DNA of 64,000 nt from Roseovarius bejariae (GTDB taxonomy: Bacteria; Pseudomonadota; Alphaproteobacteria; Rhodobacterales; Rhodobacteraceae), in assembly GCF_009669325.1 (NCBI RefSeq), contig NZ_SZWE01000001.1, forward strand, positions 434,402 through 498,401, written 5' to 3'. Below the pieces are notes generated by a model. That model was not told where the DNA came from and did not search any database. It worked only from the letters and a program-made list of their open reading frames with translations. Positions within the stretch are counted from its first letter, which is position 1. Each line of letters begins with the position of its first letter. Below are positions 27,501 through 35,967 of the stretch, piece by piece. A program made the position numbers and the translations under genes.

Positions 27501-30500
27501 CACCGCTCAAGGGTCACAACCTCACCCGTGCGGCGCTCCGTGCCCCAATTCCCCTCCGCGCGGAACTGGTTTGAAATCAACATGCTGTCCGCCTGCCCTG
27601 CTATTTCAATGCGCAGGTCATCCAAAGATGCGCCCGTTCGGGTCAGCGTCAGGTCATCCACCGTAAGGCCCGCTCCGAAACGGAGCGTATCAATCTCGCG
27701 CAATTCACTGAGGTCATAGAACGTGAATTCGTTATTATCGGGGTAATATGCATAGCCCTGCGCGGTTTCGATAATCACATCCTGCCCGGCACCGATGCCA
27801 AAGTGATACTCATCACCGCCGCCCGATCCGCGCAATGTGTCATTGCCCGCGCTCTGAACCAGATCATTGGCAAAAATATCGCCCGTCGTGATGTCGTCAC
27901 CCGCACTGACCGCCATATCATCACTCAGCAGGTCGGCCAAAGTTGTCACGGTGCCATCACCGAACCGCAATTCGCCCAGCCACTCGGTCTGGAGAATGGT
28001 CACGCCATCATAGTCCTGACGCGCCTGGATCGCGTCGTTCACGGTCACCGTGGTGCCATCGACAAGGGTGATGTGAAAGTCCTCGAACAGCGGGCCAAGC
28101 CGTTCGATAGTCACTTCGCCCGGCAGCACCTCGGATTCGAAGGCCAGCCGGTCCACCTGCCCGGTGATCACGTTGTCCCCGTCCCCAAGGCCAATGGAAA
28201 CCACGTCCGTTCCGCTGGTGGAGTCAAAGAATATCTGATCATACCCCCCGCCCGGTGCGAACAAGTCATCGCCACTCGCACCCGAGAAATTACTCCTTGT
28301 TCCAACGAAAATCTGGTCGTCCTCGCTCGGCGCATAAAGATCGGCAAGAATGGAATCGACAGTGACGGTTTCACCCGTCTCCGTGAAATACAGCGAATCC
28401 ATCCCCGAGAAATTGTCGCCCCACGCCGACCCGACCAACCGGATCACTGACCCATCCGGCATCGCCACGCGCAGCCCCCAGGCCGAGGGGTCATCGAACT
28501 CGTAATAATCGCTCAGCCCGTCGATATCGACCCGCTCGATGGAATAGGTCAAATCCCCCGATGCGATACCTGCTCCGAACTGCGTGGTCAGGCCCTCATT
28601 CGTGCCCAGGACCAGATCGCTACCGTCGCCAAGGCTCCACTCGACAGTGCCGCCCCCACTCGTGGAGATGATCAGGTCATCCCCCGCACCGCCGATATAG
28701 GTATCCTGGCCAAAGTCGCCTTCCAGCCGGTCGTCATCCGCCCCACCGTCAAGCAGGTCATTCTCCCACCCGCCAAACAGGGAATCCTCCCCCTCTCCGC
28801 CGTTCAGGGTGTTGTCGTCGCGGTATCCGCTCGGAGTGTTCCCACGATCACCGCCATCAATCAGATCATTTCCTGCATCACCCGAGAGTGTGTCGGGCCC
28901 GCCTCTCCCGTTGATCGTATCATCCCCAAGACCGCCGGAAATGTCATTTCCGTTATCATCGCCCGTCAGCAGGTCGTCATCGTCCGAGCCGACCTCGGGT
29001 TCGATATTGCCGTCGATCAAGTCCATCACTTCGGGCAAGGTATAGACGTAATCATCGCCCGCGAAGGTGTAACGCTCTACATGGCCGCGGGTATTGTCCA
29101 CGATGAATTGCGCCCCAGACGGCTCATGCAGGAAGGTCAGTTTCGTCGCCGCCCGCGATACCGTCAGCTCATCGAAGGCAAACCCGATCTCGACCAGATC
29201 GCCCCGGTCCTCATCCACGAATAAATCGCGATAGAAACTGACTGGCCGATCCGGATTGAAACGACCGTAACCATGGTCTTCCACGACATCCTGACCGCTC
29301 TCTGCGTTGAAAACGTAAAGATCATAACCTCCCAACCCGACAAAGGTATCGTTGCCCGGACTGAAAAAGCCGAAAGCCTCCTCGCGCCCGCTGCCTGTCA
29401 GCCGGTCATCGTCGGGTGTATCCTCCATCAAGTATGACAGGATGTCGTCAGACGTCAGGTCAAGCCCGCTTTCGAAACGGAACCTGTCGATAATGAAATG
29501 CGCATTGGCGAACTGGTTGAGGATTTTCACCTGCTCCCCCGTGTCCGCGATGGTGATCAGCAGGCTGGACTGGTCACCGAACGCCGGGCGCTCGAAGATC
29601 AGGTCGCCCGGTTCGATCCCGGGGCCGAATTGCAGCGTATTGGCTGGGCCGAAGGTGCGATCATCCACGATCTCGTCGTTGCCATAGCCCCGCCCGAAAA
29701 CATAAGTCGTCGCTTCTTCGCCCCCCATCAAAACATCATCGCCCGCGCCTCCATCCAGCACCGTGCCCGTACGTTGGAAAAGCGTGTCATCGCCATCTGT
29801 CCCGGTTTCGACCAGACTTGCGAAGAGCGCTTCCAGATCGCCGAAATTCACCTGCTCGCCATCGGCGAACCGTAGCGCGATGGTGCCAGAGTTATCGGCC
29901 ATCAGAAGGTTGCGGAAGGTCAGCGTTTCGCCGGTGGCATTGATGGTGATCACCACATCGTTGCCAATCGGCCCATCGTTGCGCCCGATGGTCACATCAT
30001 CACGGGTCAGGCCCTGCATCTGCACGATATTTTCGACATCGCCCGTCGCACCGGCAAAGAAAATATCGGCATCCACCTCGTCGTTGCCCTGACCTTCCCC
30101 CCAAAGCAGGATCTCGTTCTTGTTGCCCCATTTCAACTCGTCGTCACCGGCGCCGGTCAGCGCCACTTCCGTCGGGATGAAAAACTGTAACCCGAAAAGC
30201 GACGGCGAGATCATCGCGTCATCGCCCGCACTGCCCATATTGGCATCGACAAGCGTGAAATAATCCACCCCATCAAAGCCCGCGGCGGCCAAACGCGCCT
30301 CCACATCCGCCTGATAGGCCGCGCCCTCGTCCCCTGCGGCCTTCACATCCGTGAACGACAGGTAGACGCGATCAAGCATCATGACACCGGCCTGGATATG
30401 GGCGAACTTCTCGGCCCACTCTACCGGGGCTGTATCGAATATCTGATCCAGCATATCGCCCGACACCGTACCTGCATCAAGGTCGATGAAGGCCGCGTTG

Positions 30501-33202
30501 TTGAAGGCGATCTGCGGGATCATATCGGCCCCCACCCCACCGGCCGCCGCGAATTTCACCATGGTGTCGCGCAGGATCATCTCATATTGCAGGTCCAGGA
30601 TCTGCCCCGCGGTACTGCGCGGGTTCGGGCCGCTCCACTGTTTGAAATCGGTATCCGAAACAACCTCGATCAGCGCGATCCGTTGACCATCGGCGCTGGC
30701 CCCCCGTCCGAACGCTCCAACGCCCTCGATCCTGGCCCAGCGCATCAGCACCGCTTCCACCGCCTCGCGGAACCCCGGCAGATCGCTGCCGTCCATCGCA
30801 AGCACGCCTTCGACCATCTGGCGCAGCGTGCCATCCTCGGCCATCGCCACATGCAGATCGGGCAAACCGCCCGTTCCCACGATATCGGGCAGCGCCGCGA
30901 CCCCCTCGGTCAACGCGCTCTTGTCATAAATCGTGTCGAACTGGTTGAAGCGGAACCATACATCCGACACTTCCTGCGTTCCGCCCGCGCCCGTCACGTA
31001 AGTGCCGGTATCGGTAATCAGGCTGTCCTCGATCTGGCGATCCCCCGCCACGGCATCAAGCGAGATTTCCGAAACGCCCACCTCGTCCAGCGCAAACAGT
31101 TCCCCCTCGTCCGAGCGTCCATCGCCATCCAGATCGCGCCACATCCGCAGCGATCCATAATACGTGTCGGTCGCGTTGATGACCCCGTCGAGGTTCAGGT
31201 CATAGGCCGCCAGCGCATCGAACCCGCTGCTGAACCGCTCGTCCAGCCCGCCAGCACCGACAAGCCGACCGCCATCTTCGAAACCCGGAAGCAAGGTGGA
31301 ATTTCCATTCGCGCCCGAGAATGTGTCGCCATAGCCAAACAGCTCCTGCGCCCCGTCGATCACGCCATTGCCATTAAGGTCGATCGCCAGAATTCCGTCG
31401 TCGGCATTCACCCATGCGGTGCGTTCGGCATCCCCATCCGCGTCGATGTCGAAATAGGCCGCACTGTCGTTCATCCGGATGATCTCGATCCCGTCACCAT
31501 CCAGATCGAACACCAGCGGCGACGCAAAGCAATCCGGCGGCGACCATTCCGTGGGGTCCTTGTCTTCGTCCTCAAGCGTGATCCCCAGATCACCCTGCGA
31601 CCACCCCTGAATGGTGATTGATTGGCCACCCATGGTGACGGTCAAGCCACCGCCACTGCGCTCGTATTCCTCGCCATGGTCACCAATGTACTTGTCGTCT
31701 TCATCCCCCCTGTTGTTGGGCTGATCCCCCTCGTCCCGGCAATGTCTCGAACCATCGTCTTCCGGCGCCGGACGCGTCGCCCCGTTCAGCTTGGCACCGT
31801 TGAAGAAAACTTCGCCTTGTCCATCGCTATCCGAAACAGTGTCGCCATCCTGGGCATAATAGGTATCCGCCCCCGAACCACCTTCCAGACGGTCACTTTC
31901 AGGGCCATATCCGCCACGGAGTTCATCGTCGCCGCTGCCACCGTAAAGGGTGTCGGCTCCCTCTTCACCATTCAGGGTATCGTTCCCGCCGTCACCGAAA
32001 AGCGTGTCGTTGTCATACCCCCCGAGCAGGGAGTCATTCTCGCCACCGCCCCGCAGTTCATCGTTCCCTGTGCCGCCCCCAAGCGTATCTTGCCCTTGGT
32101 GGCCGAAAAGGTCGTCGTTTCCTGCACCGCCCCAAAGCGCGTCATTTCCCGAGGATCCGTCTACGTGCTCAAACCCGCTGCCTCCGAGGAAATAGAGTTT
32201 CGAGGCGCTGTTTCCTCCACTGTAGGCCGCACTGCTGCCGCCAAGCAAAAGCTGCACCCCGCCACGTGCGGCAGGCTCGGTATTCGACTGCCCGACGTGG
32301 TCAAGATCGAACGCCTTGGTGACAAGATTCAGCCCATCCCACACCATGAACGCGAACTTGGCCTGATCCTCGGCAAGAAACAGGCCGCCGGGAGAGCTCA
32401 ACACAGTTCCGATTTCACTATTCGCAACGGACGCCCCGTTTGAATCCTCGGCCCATCCCCAGCTTTCGGGCGCCCCGGGGGCGGCAGAACTCAAGCCTGA
32501 ACCGGCAAGCGCCTCGGACTGTGCATCAAAGGGGTTGAATTCCTCTATCGAATAGCTTTTTTCCAGATTTCGCGCATCGTTGAGCCAATTCACCTTCATA
32601 CCATTGGTGATCGAAATTCCAGAATTCTGCGCCTCCACCAAAAGGTCATTGACTTCGTCCATTGGCGTCGACGAATTGAGCCCCGCTTTATACAGAGCCT
32701 CAAATACCGGGGTCCCCGATGCATCATGCAGCTTTAACGTGTCATCAAAGGTACCCGTTAGGAATTCGAACAGGTCTTGAACTGCGTCGTCAATTTTTAC
32801 GTAACTGGCAACCTTTTCATAGGCAAAAGTCAGCCCCGCGACGACAACGGCGCCGGTCGCGATTGCGGCCACAGTAGCCCCACCCACGACAGATGCGGGT
32901 AATAAAAAGGCTGCTGTTGCAGAGGCAGCCACGCCAGCAACGACACCAACTGCAAGTTTTGCACCCGTATCCGCGGCAAGGACATCCCATGTATCATCTG
33001 CGTTTTGCACGAAACTGACCGCGACCGTCGTAGTCGCTCCAATAGGTCCCGGGATAAGAGATCGGACGTTAATATCGATCTCCTTAACACCACCACTCGC
33101 GGCGGTCTCAACCAAGCTCGTGAAGAAATTTGCAAGTTCAAAGCTTGCCTGTTCGATGAAGGGCGTATTTGAATCGGGAAGCTTTGTATAAACCACGGCC
33201 AT
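24596..33202 (-). CDS. Giant RTX/cadherin-like secreted protein
   Basis: A 2868-residue acidic protein. In order: an N-terminal domain with a long hydrophobic segment (about 81-127); a first RTX block (about 345-450, GGxGxDxLxG nonapeptides); an FrpC self-processing-like calcium module (about 560-740, FDLDGDGIE, WVNADDGILAIDLNGNGVIDGAQELFG, MWRDLDGDGRSDEGELFAL); HCBP-type and further RTX blocks (about 1400-1510, 1980, 2130); a tandem cadherin/Ig-like array (about 2190-2680, recurring PVNDAPVA); and a C-terminal RTX block ending LHELDADDFVFV. No cleavable signal peptide is seen, so type I secretion is expected, but the transporter is not in the window. AAGGA precedes the ATG. Likely an adhesin or surface-layer-type protein; enzymatic motifs are not visible. 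Confidence 0.88.
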   Translation of the reverse strand: MAVVYTKLPDSNTPFIEQASFELANFFTSLVETAASGGVKEIDINVRSLIPGPIGATTTVAVSFVQNADDTWDVLAADTGAKLAVGVVAGVAASATAAFLLPASVVGGATVAAIATGAVVVAGLTFAYEKVASYVKIDDAVQDLFEFLTGTFDDTLKLHDASGTPVFEALYKAGLNSSTPMDEVNDLLVEAQNSGISITNGMKVNWLNDARNLEKSYSIEEFNPFDAQSEALAGSGLSSAAPGAPESWGWAEDSNGASVANSEIGTVLSSPGGLFLAEDQAKFAFMVWDGLNLVTKAFDLDHVGQSNTEPAARGGVQLLLGGSSAAYSGGNSASKLYFLGGSGFEHVDGSSGNDALWGGAGNDDLFGHQGQDTLGGGTGNDELRGGGENDSLLGGYDNDTLFGDGGNDTLNGEEGADTLYGGSGDDELRGGYGPESDRLEGGSGADTYYAQDGDTVSDSDGQGEVFFNGAKLNGATRPAPEDDGSRHCRDEGDQPNNRGDEDDKYIGDHGEEYERSGGGLTVTMGGQSITIQGWSQGDLGITLEDEDKDPTEWSPPDCFASPLVFDLDGDGIEIIRMNDSAAYFDIDADGDAERTAWVNADDGILAIDLNGNGVIDGAQELFGYGDTFSGANGNSTLLPGFEDGGRLVGAGGLDERFSSGFDALAAYDLNLDGVINATDTYYGSLRMWRDLDGDGRSDEGELFALDEVGVSEISLDAVAGDRQIEDSLITDTGTYVTGAGGTQEVSDVWFRFNQFDTIYDKSALTEGVAALPDIVGTGGLPDLHVAMAEDGTLRQMVEGVLAMDGSDLPGFREAVEAVLMRWARIEGVGAFGRGASADGQRIALIEVVSDTDFKQWSGPNPRSTAGQILDLQYEMILRDTMVKFAAAGGVGADMIPQIAFNNAAFIDLDAGTVSGDMLDQIFDTAPVEWAEKFAHIQAGVMMLDRVYLSFTDVKAAGDEGAAYQADVEARLAAAGFDGVDYFTLVDANMGSAGDDAMISPSLFGLQFFIPTEVALTGAGDDELKWGNKNEILLWGEGQGNDEVDADIFFAGATGDVENIVQMQGLTRDDVTIGRNDGPIGNDVVITINATGETLTFRNLLMADNSGTIALRFADGEQVNFGDLEALFASLVETGTDGDDTLFQRTGTVLDGGAGDDVLMGGEEATTYVFGRGYGNDEIVDDRTFGPANTLQFGPGIEPGDLIFERPAFGDQSSLLITIADTGEQVKILNQFANAHFIIDRFRFESGLDLTSDDILSYLMEDTPDDDRLTGSGREEAFGFFSPGNDTFVGLGGYDLYVFNAESGQDVVEDHGYGRFNPDRPVSFYRDLFVDEDRGDLVEIGFAFDELTVSRAATKLTFLHEPSGAQFIVDNTRGHVERYTFAGDDYVYTLPEVMDLIDGNIEPEVGSDDDDLLTGDDNGNDISGGLGDDTINGRGGPDTLSGDAGNDLIDGGDRGNTPSGYRDDNTLNGGEGEDSLFGGWENDLLDGGADDDRLEGDFGQDTYIGGAGDDLIISTSGGGTVEWSLGDGSDLVLGTNEGLTTQFGAGIASGDLTYSIERVDIDGLSDYYEFDDPSAWGLRVAMPDGSVIRLVGSAWGDNFSGMDSLYFTETGETVTVDSILADLYAPSEDDQIFVGTRSNFSGASGDDLFAPGGGYDQIFFDSTSGTDVVSIGLGDGDNVITGQVDRLAFESEVLPGEVTIERLGPLFEDFHITLVDGTTVTVNDAIQARQDYDGVTILQTEWLGELRFGDGTVTTLADLLSDDMAVSAGDDITTGDIFANDLVQSAGNDTLRGSGGGDEYHFGIGAGQDVIIETAQGYAYYPDNNEFTFYDLSELREIDTLRFGAGLTVDDLTLTRTGASLDDLRIEIAGQADSMLISNQFRAEGNWGTERRTGEVVTLERWHEMDEMQSFFSGGPLPPPGEEAPRSWGDDPLFSAGVERFVFADGTEMTRAEFEALVGASDNSGDNVISTGTSGGVLDGGAGNDALRGGTGDDAYRFDEGYDSDFVVDAGGTDSLDFGAGLNRGQLTLTRTGDDLDDLLIEVGGQVRTALYVEGQFAGDGREVEVFNFADGTTLTAEDIRHSLMTRQISNGGDDIIGFETSDLIDARKGDDVIEVRGGNDIVDGGEGFDTVVLRGPRAEYVVEVEDGRIVVTDLGGRDGVNRLYNVERLVFADDPLDEGAATTLALVENVAPDAGAAAFTLGEDGRLSITAAALIAAASDPDGASVSLVSVGAVSGGDLEPQADGSWRYTPEADFNGEVTFEYVVEDAGGLQATGTATIEVTPVNDAPVADQPIGSVDLDEDTALGFDIPADAFADLDGDALSLSLTMVDGAALPDWMGFDGAVLSGTPPQDWSGFVDLKLTASDGAESAEQYFAVHVLPVNDAPEAVGTIAPQEVTEGDVLLLTLSANSLFADVDGDAITLEVTLADGSPLPEWLSFDPVGGVLSGVAPDGSVGTLALSVTGSDGQSATVLPLELDILASNTAPELMQSLPDVSGEEDGVINFTLPAGFVGDPDGDTLIYRATLAGGAALPGWLSFDPGTLAFTGQPPADWAGVLELSVDATDGEYSVADTFTLTINPVNDAPVAADDGGFGTSGSDPLDIDGATLLANDSDVDGDALEITSVSDAVGGTVSLDASGIVTFVADAGFEGEASFAYVASDGALEAEARVRIDVTADETPYDGWWVGTEGKDCMFGGWWSENRIFGAGGHDRIFGGFKADSLHGGDGDDRIYGLSGDDDLAGQVGADRLFGGRGEDTVSGGAGDDSLWGGDGSDTFVFRDGDGKDRIQDFEDGGWHGGGWGFGRWYGGWGHRPGDVIALDVDGVEGFDDLMDMARPERGGVVFDFGDDDSLALAGTRLHELDADDFVFV

Positions 33203-33250
33203 GTTTGAATTCCTTGGGTCTAGGGAGTTACGAAAAATAGCTGATCAGGC
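33183..33250 (-). repeat. 68-bp direct repeat, copy 1 (RTX start region)
   Basis: Covers the first 20 bases of the RTX gene, its ribosome binding site and the last 23 bases of the small membrane protein gene. It is identical, base for base, to 34827-34894. Confidence 0.95.
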
Positions 33251-33566
33251 CTGCTACGAATAATGCAGCAAAGACCCTGATCCCGGATTTGCGCGCCAGT
33301 CTGTAATACGCATCCGAATAAGCCTTGTTGATGGGGTCGTCCTTATCGGGGCCGGGCAACAACCGGAGCATCCCAGAATGTCGATTTTCGCAAGAATGGT
33401 CTTCAGGATAGAATTCGCTGTGTATCCTCCTGATTTTAAACCAAAATCCATATCCATAATACCCCGCGTAAATAATTAACCCCAAAACGATTGCGCCAAT
33501 CAGGGCCCCATATTCTTCGGACCCGACAAAGTCGTTCAGGGACGCGGCGACGAACGGCAAAGTCAT
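33228..33566 (-). CDS. Small membrane protein upstream of the RTX gene
   Basis: A 112-residue protein with two membrane segments: about residues 19-42 (YGALIGAIVLGLIIYAGYYGYGF) and 96-111 (RVFAALFVAGLISYF). The middle, polar part has two Cys-rich/His residues (DHSCENRHSG). No family recognised. It lies 25 bases before the RTX start, so the two are probably co-transcribed; a role in RTX export or anchoring is only a guess. Its 3' end is inside the 68-bp repeat. Confidence 0.65.
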   Translation of the reverse strand: MTLPFVAASLNDFVGSEEYGALIGAIVLGLIIYAGYYGYGFWFKIRRIHSEFYPEDHSCENRHSGMLRLLPGPDKDDPINKAYSDAYYRLARKSGIRVFAALFVAGLISYFS

Positions 33567-33693
33567 TCCTGAAGTCCCCAGGAGGGCAAATGCCGGTGCG
33601 AAAATTGACCTCTTTCAAGCGCGCTGATGAAATCAAGCACTCCTCCTGTGAGGCGGTAAATTTTGTTCGTTGCATAGCAATTGTGAGAGCTCA

Positions 33694-34710
33694 TCACTCA
33701 CCCACCGTCTTAAATTCTCTAATCAGCCTGAAGCCCGTGAAATCACGCCGACTCGTCTCGGATGGGCGTGTCCTTCTGGCGGGTCGAAGATTATCCATGC
33801 CACTTTGAAACCCACCTCCCTTGGCAACGCGCCGATGTGCGCTTGCATTGACCGGGCATGTCGCCGTGCGCGCGAGGTAGGCGCTATCAGTCGGCAGTCC
33901 CAAATGCTCGTCTGACCAACAAGACCGGGTGAATTCCCACACATTTCCCGACATGTGACGCACCCCCCATCCGTTCGCAGCGTCAAGCTCGTCCACGGCG
34001 ACCACGGTATCGCGGTTCTTGAGATGCGGCAGGCGAACACCAAGGGTCTGTTCGGTTACGCGCCCAAGGAAATTGGCCTGAGTGCTGTCCAGATCATCGC
34101 CCTGCGCAAACCGTGTCGTCGTGCCCGCCCGCGCCGCGTATTCCCATTCCGCTTCAGTCGGCAGACGGTAAACATCATCCCCGACCTGGCTGTTCACCCA
34201 GTCTGCAAACTCCACCGCATCCAGGAAAGAAACATTGATGACAGGGTGATCTGGCCCCAAGGACACGTAGCCGCGCTGACTGAGGGTGCGATGATCGGGT
34301 ACATGCGAACAGCCCCCCGCCTCGACGCAGGCCATCCATTCTGCATGTGTCACCTCGTTGCGGCCGATCGCATAAGGAATGTCCATCTCGACCAGGTGAC
34401 GAGGGTGTTCATTTCGAATTATGTGTATCTCATCACGCCCACGCTGGCGAAAGGTCGCGTCCTTGCCGAACATATCAAAGGGGAACCGCGAGGACTCTTT
34501 CGTCGCCCCCATCATGAACGCCCCCGGCGGGATCACGATCATCTCCGGGCAAACGTCGCATTCGCGAAAGCGCTCCAACGGCGCGACGACCTCCCCGGTG
34601 CTCAGTTGGTATGACTCATCGCTATCGGCATGTCCGGGCGCGGCGCAGAGGGCTAGACCGGCAAAGCAGACACCAAGGCCCCACTTTGCCCGTGCCGTAT
34701 TCCACCTCAT
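33694..34710 (-). CDS. SUMF1/formylglycine-generating-enzyme-like secreted protein A
   Basis: A 338-residue protein. MRWNTARAKWGLGVCFAGLALCAAPGHA is a clear signal peptide, so I start there, although no good ribosome binding site is visible and the open frame continues upstream to 34770 via TTG. The SUMF1 fold follows: MIVIPPGAFMMGA, EVTHAEWMACVEAGGC, HPVINVSFLDAVEFADW, YRLPTEAEWEYAARAG, GNVWEFTRSCW, RVAKGGGF and FTGFRLIREF. The two catalytic Cys of true formylglycine-generating enzyme are absent from the KGGGFQSGMDNLRPARR segment, so oxidase activity is doubtful. Confidence 0.85.
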   Translation of the reverse strand: MRWNTARAKWGLGVCFAGLALCAAPGHADSDESYQLSTGEVVAPLERFRECDVCPEMIVIPPGAFMMGATKESSRFPFDMFGKDATFRQRGRDEIHIIRNEHPRHLVEMDIPYAIGRNEVTHAEWMACVEAGGCSHVPDHRTLSQRGYVSLGPDHPVINVSFLDAVEFADWVNSQVGDDVYRLPTEAEWEYAARAGTTTRFAQGDDLDSTQANFLGRVTEQTLGVRLPHLKNRDTVVAVDELDAANGWGVRHMSGNVWEFTRSCWSDEHLGLPTDSAYLARTATCPVNASAHRRVAKGGGFQSGMDNLRPARRTRPSETSRRDFTGFRLIREFKTVGE

Positions 34711-34790
34711 GGAAAAAGGAAGACAGGAAAGCAATGCCCTAACCAATCGCACCAAACAGCCCCCAAGCAATCAACTTATTGGCGATTGGA
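34505..34790 (-). repeat. Near-identical 5' segment of SUMF1 gene A
   Basis: About 286 bases covering the 5' part and leader of SUMF1 gene A match 35762-36047 with roughly ten differences, none of them before 34652. Directly beyond 34505 the two genes diverge sharply, which marks a recombination or conversion boundary. Confidence 0.85.
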
Positions 34791-34810
34791 ACTTCATCAG
34801 CCTCATGAAG

Positions 34811-34846
34811 TCAACACCTAGGAAGGTTTGTATAAACCACGGCCAT
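34811..34846 (-). pseudogene. Truncated duplicate of the RTX gene start
   Basis: Within the second 68-bp repeat copy the RTX ribosome binding site and ATG are preserved. Translation would give MAVVYTNLPRC and then stop at TGA (34811-34813). The first six residues equal the real RTX N-terminus. It is a relic of duplication, possibly still transcribed with the SUMF1 genes. Confidence 0.7.
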
Positions 34847-34894
34847 GTTTGAATTCCTTGGGTCTAGGGAGTTACGAAAAATAGCTGATCAGGC
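34827..34894 (-). repeat. 68-bp direct repeat, copy 2
   Basis: Perfect copy of 33183-33250. The two copies bracket SUMF1 gene A plus the small membrane protein gene, a spacing of 1644 bases. The adjacent bases 34891-34924 form an inverted repeat (AGGCACC...GGTGCCT). Confidence 0.95.
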
Positions 34895-34959
34895 ACCGAA
34901 AGCACCACCGCTGTTTTGGTGCCTCGACATATCGCCCCGGTCCGTAAAATCCTCTACCA

Positions 34960-35967
34960 TTACCTATTCTCCTTTTCGAATACTCGTAAAATACGAAACC
35001 CCCAGAAGTCGCGTCTGCGATCTATTGTGGGGCGATATCGACGCGCGGGTCGCAAGCTATCCATGGTGGACCCGTAGTCCCCTCCCTTCGCGACGATTCT
35101 TTCACAAGGCCTGCGCGCTCGCGTGTGCTCCAGGTAGGCGCTCGACGTGGGCAGCCCCAAATGGACGTGGTGGTCACAGGAAAGAGTGAACTCGGCGACA
35201 TTCCCGGACATGTGCCGCAGGCCCCAGGAATTGGCCGCATCAAGCGCCCCAACTGGAACAGGGCCATAACGGCTTACCAAATCTGGAAGTGGCATGCCCC
35301 GCAGCTTTTCCGTTGCGCGCCCCGAAAAATTCGCCTGATCGGATGTCAGATCGGAGCCTTGCGCAAAGCGTGTTGTCGTGCCCGCCCGCGCCGCATACTC
35401 CCATTCAGCTTCGGTCGGCAATCGGTATACATCCGCGCCGACCCGCCCATTCAACCAATCAACATAGTCCTGAATATCAAGAAAAGATATGTTCACCACA
35501 GGATGATCCGGGCCAAGATCACGATAGCCTTCTGGCGTCAAAACCCGATGATCAGGTTTGTGCGTGCAGGCACCGTCATCCACACAGTGCATCCACTCTC
35601 GGTGGGTGATCTCATTACGAGCCATAGCATAGGGAATATCAATCTCCACCCTATGACGCGGATGTTCAGAGGGCATGATGTTGATTTCGTCGGGACCACG
35701 TTTCCGGCCTGTCGCGCCCTCACCATAAAAATCGTACGGATTGCGCGACTCGCCCGGTATCGCCCCCATCATGAACGCCCCCGGCGGGATCACGATCATC
35801 TCCGGGCAAACGTCGCATTCGCGAAAGCGCTCCAACGGCGCGACGACCTCCCCGGTGCTCAGTTGGTATGACTCATCGCTATCGGCATGTCCGGGCGCGG
35901 CGCAGAGGACTAGACCGGCAAAGCAGACACCAAGGCCCCACTTTGCCCGTGCCGTGTTCCACCTCAT
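34960..35967 (-). CDS. SUMF1/formylglycine-generating-enzyme-like secreted protein B
   Basis: A 335-residue paralogue of protein A with the same signal peptide (one residue changed). Motifs: MIVIPPGAFMMGA, NEITHREWMHCVDDGAC, HPVVNISFLDIQDYVDW, YRLPTEAEWEYAARAGTTTRFAQG, GNVAEFTLSC, IVAKGGDYGSTMDSLRPARRYR and FWGFRILRVF. As in A, the catalytic Cys pair of formylglycine-generating enzyme is missing. The open frame extends to 36081; the region upstream of the signal peptide is conserved with A but carries a stop in A, so it is probably leader. First gene of the reverse-strand accessory locus. Confidence 0.85.
   Translation of the reverse strand: MRWNTARAKWGLGVCFAGLVLCAAPGHADSDESYQLSTGEVVAPLERFRECDVCPEMIVIPPGAFMMGAIPGESRNPYDFYGEGATGRKRGPDEINIMPSEHPRHRVEIDIPYAMARNEITHREWMHCVDDGACTHKPDHRVLTPEGYRDLGPDHPVVNISFLDIQDYVDWLNGRVGADVYRLPTEAEWEYAARAGTTTRFAQGSDLTSDQANFSGRATEKLRGMPLPDLVSRYGPVPVGALDAANSWGLRHMSGNVAEFTLSCDHHVHLGLPTSSAYLEHTRARRPCERIVAKGGDYGSTMDSLRPARRYRPTIDRRRDFWGFRILRVFEKENR

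Noticed and set aside
24773-28450. Several forward open frames inside the RTX gene
   Set aside because: They follow the repetitive Gly/Asp codons of the reverse-strand RTX protein and have no start signals; they are by-products of the repeat composition.
28600-32150. Tandem DNA repeats or CRISPR-like array
   Set aside because: The periodic bases encode RTX nonapeptides in one reading frame; repeat units differ and there are no spacers.
33694-35967. Diversity-generating retroelement with the SUMF1 genes as variable proteins
   Set aside because: The C-type-lectin-like fold and duplicated genes fit superficially, but there is no reverse transcriptase, no template repeat near the 3' ends, and the identical part is at the 5' end rather than beside a variable tail.
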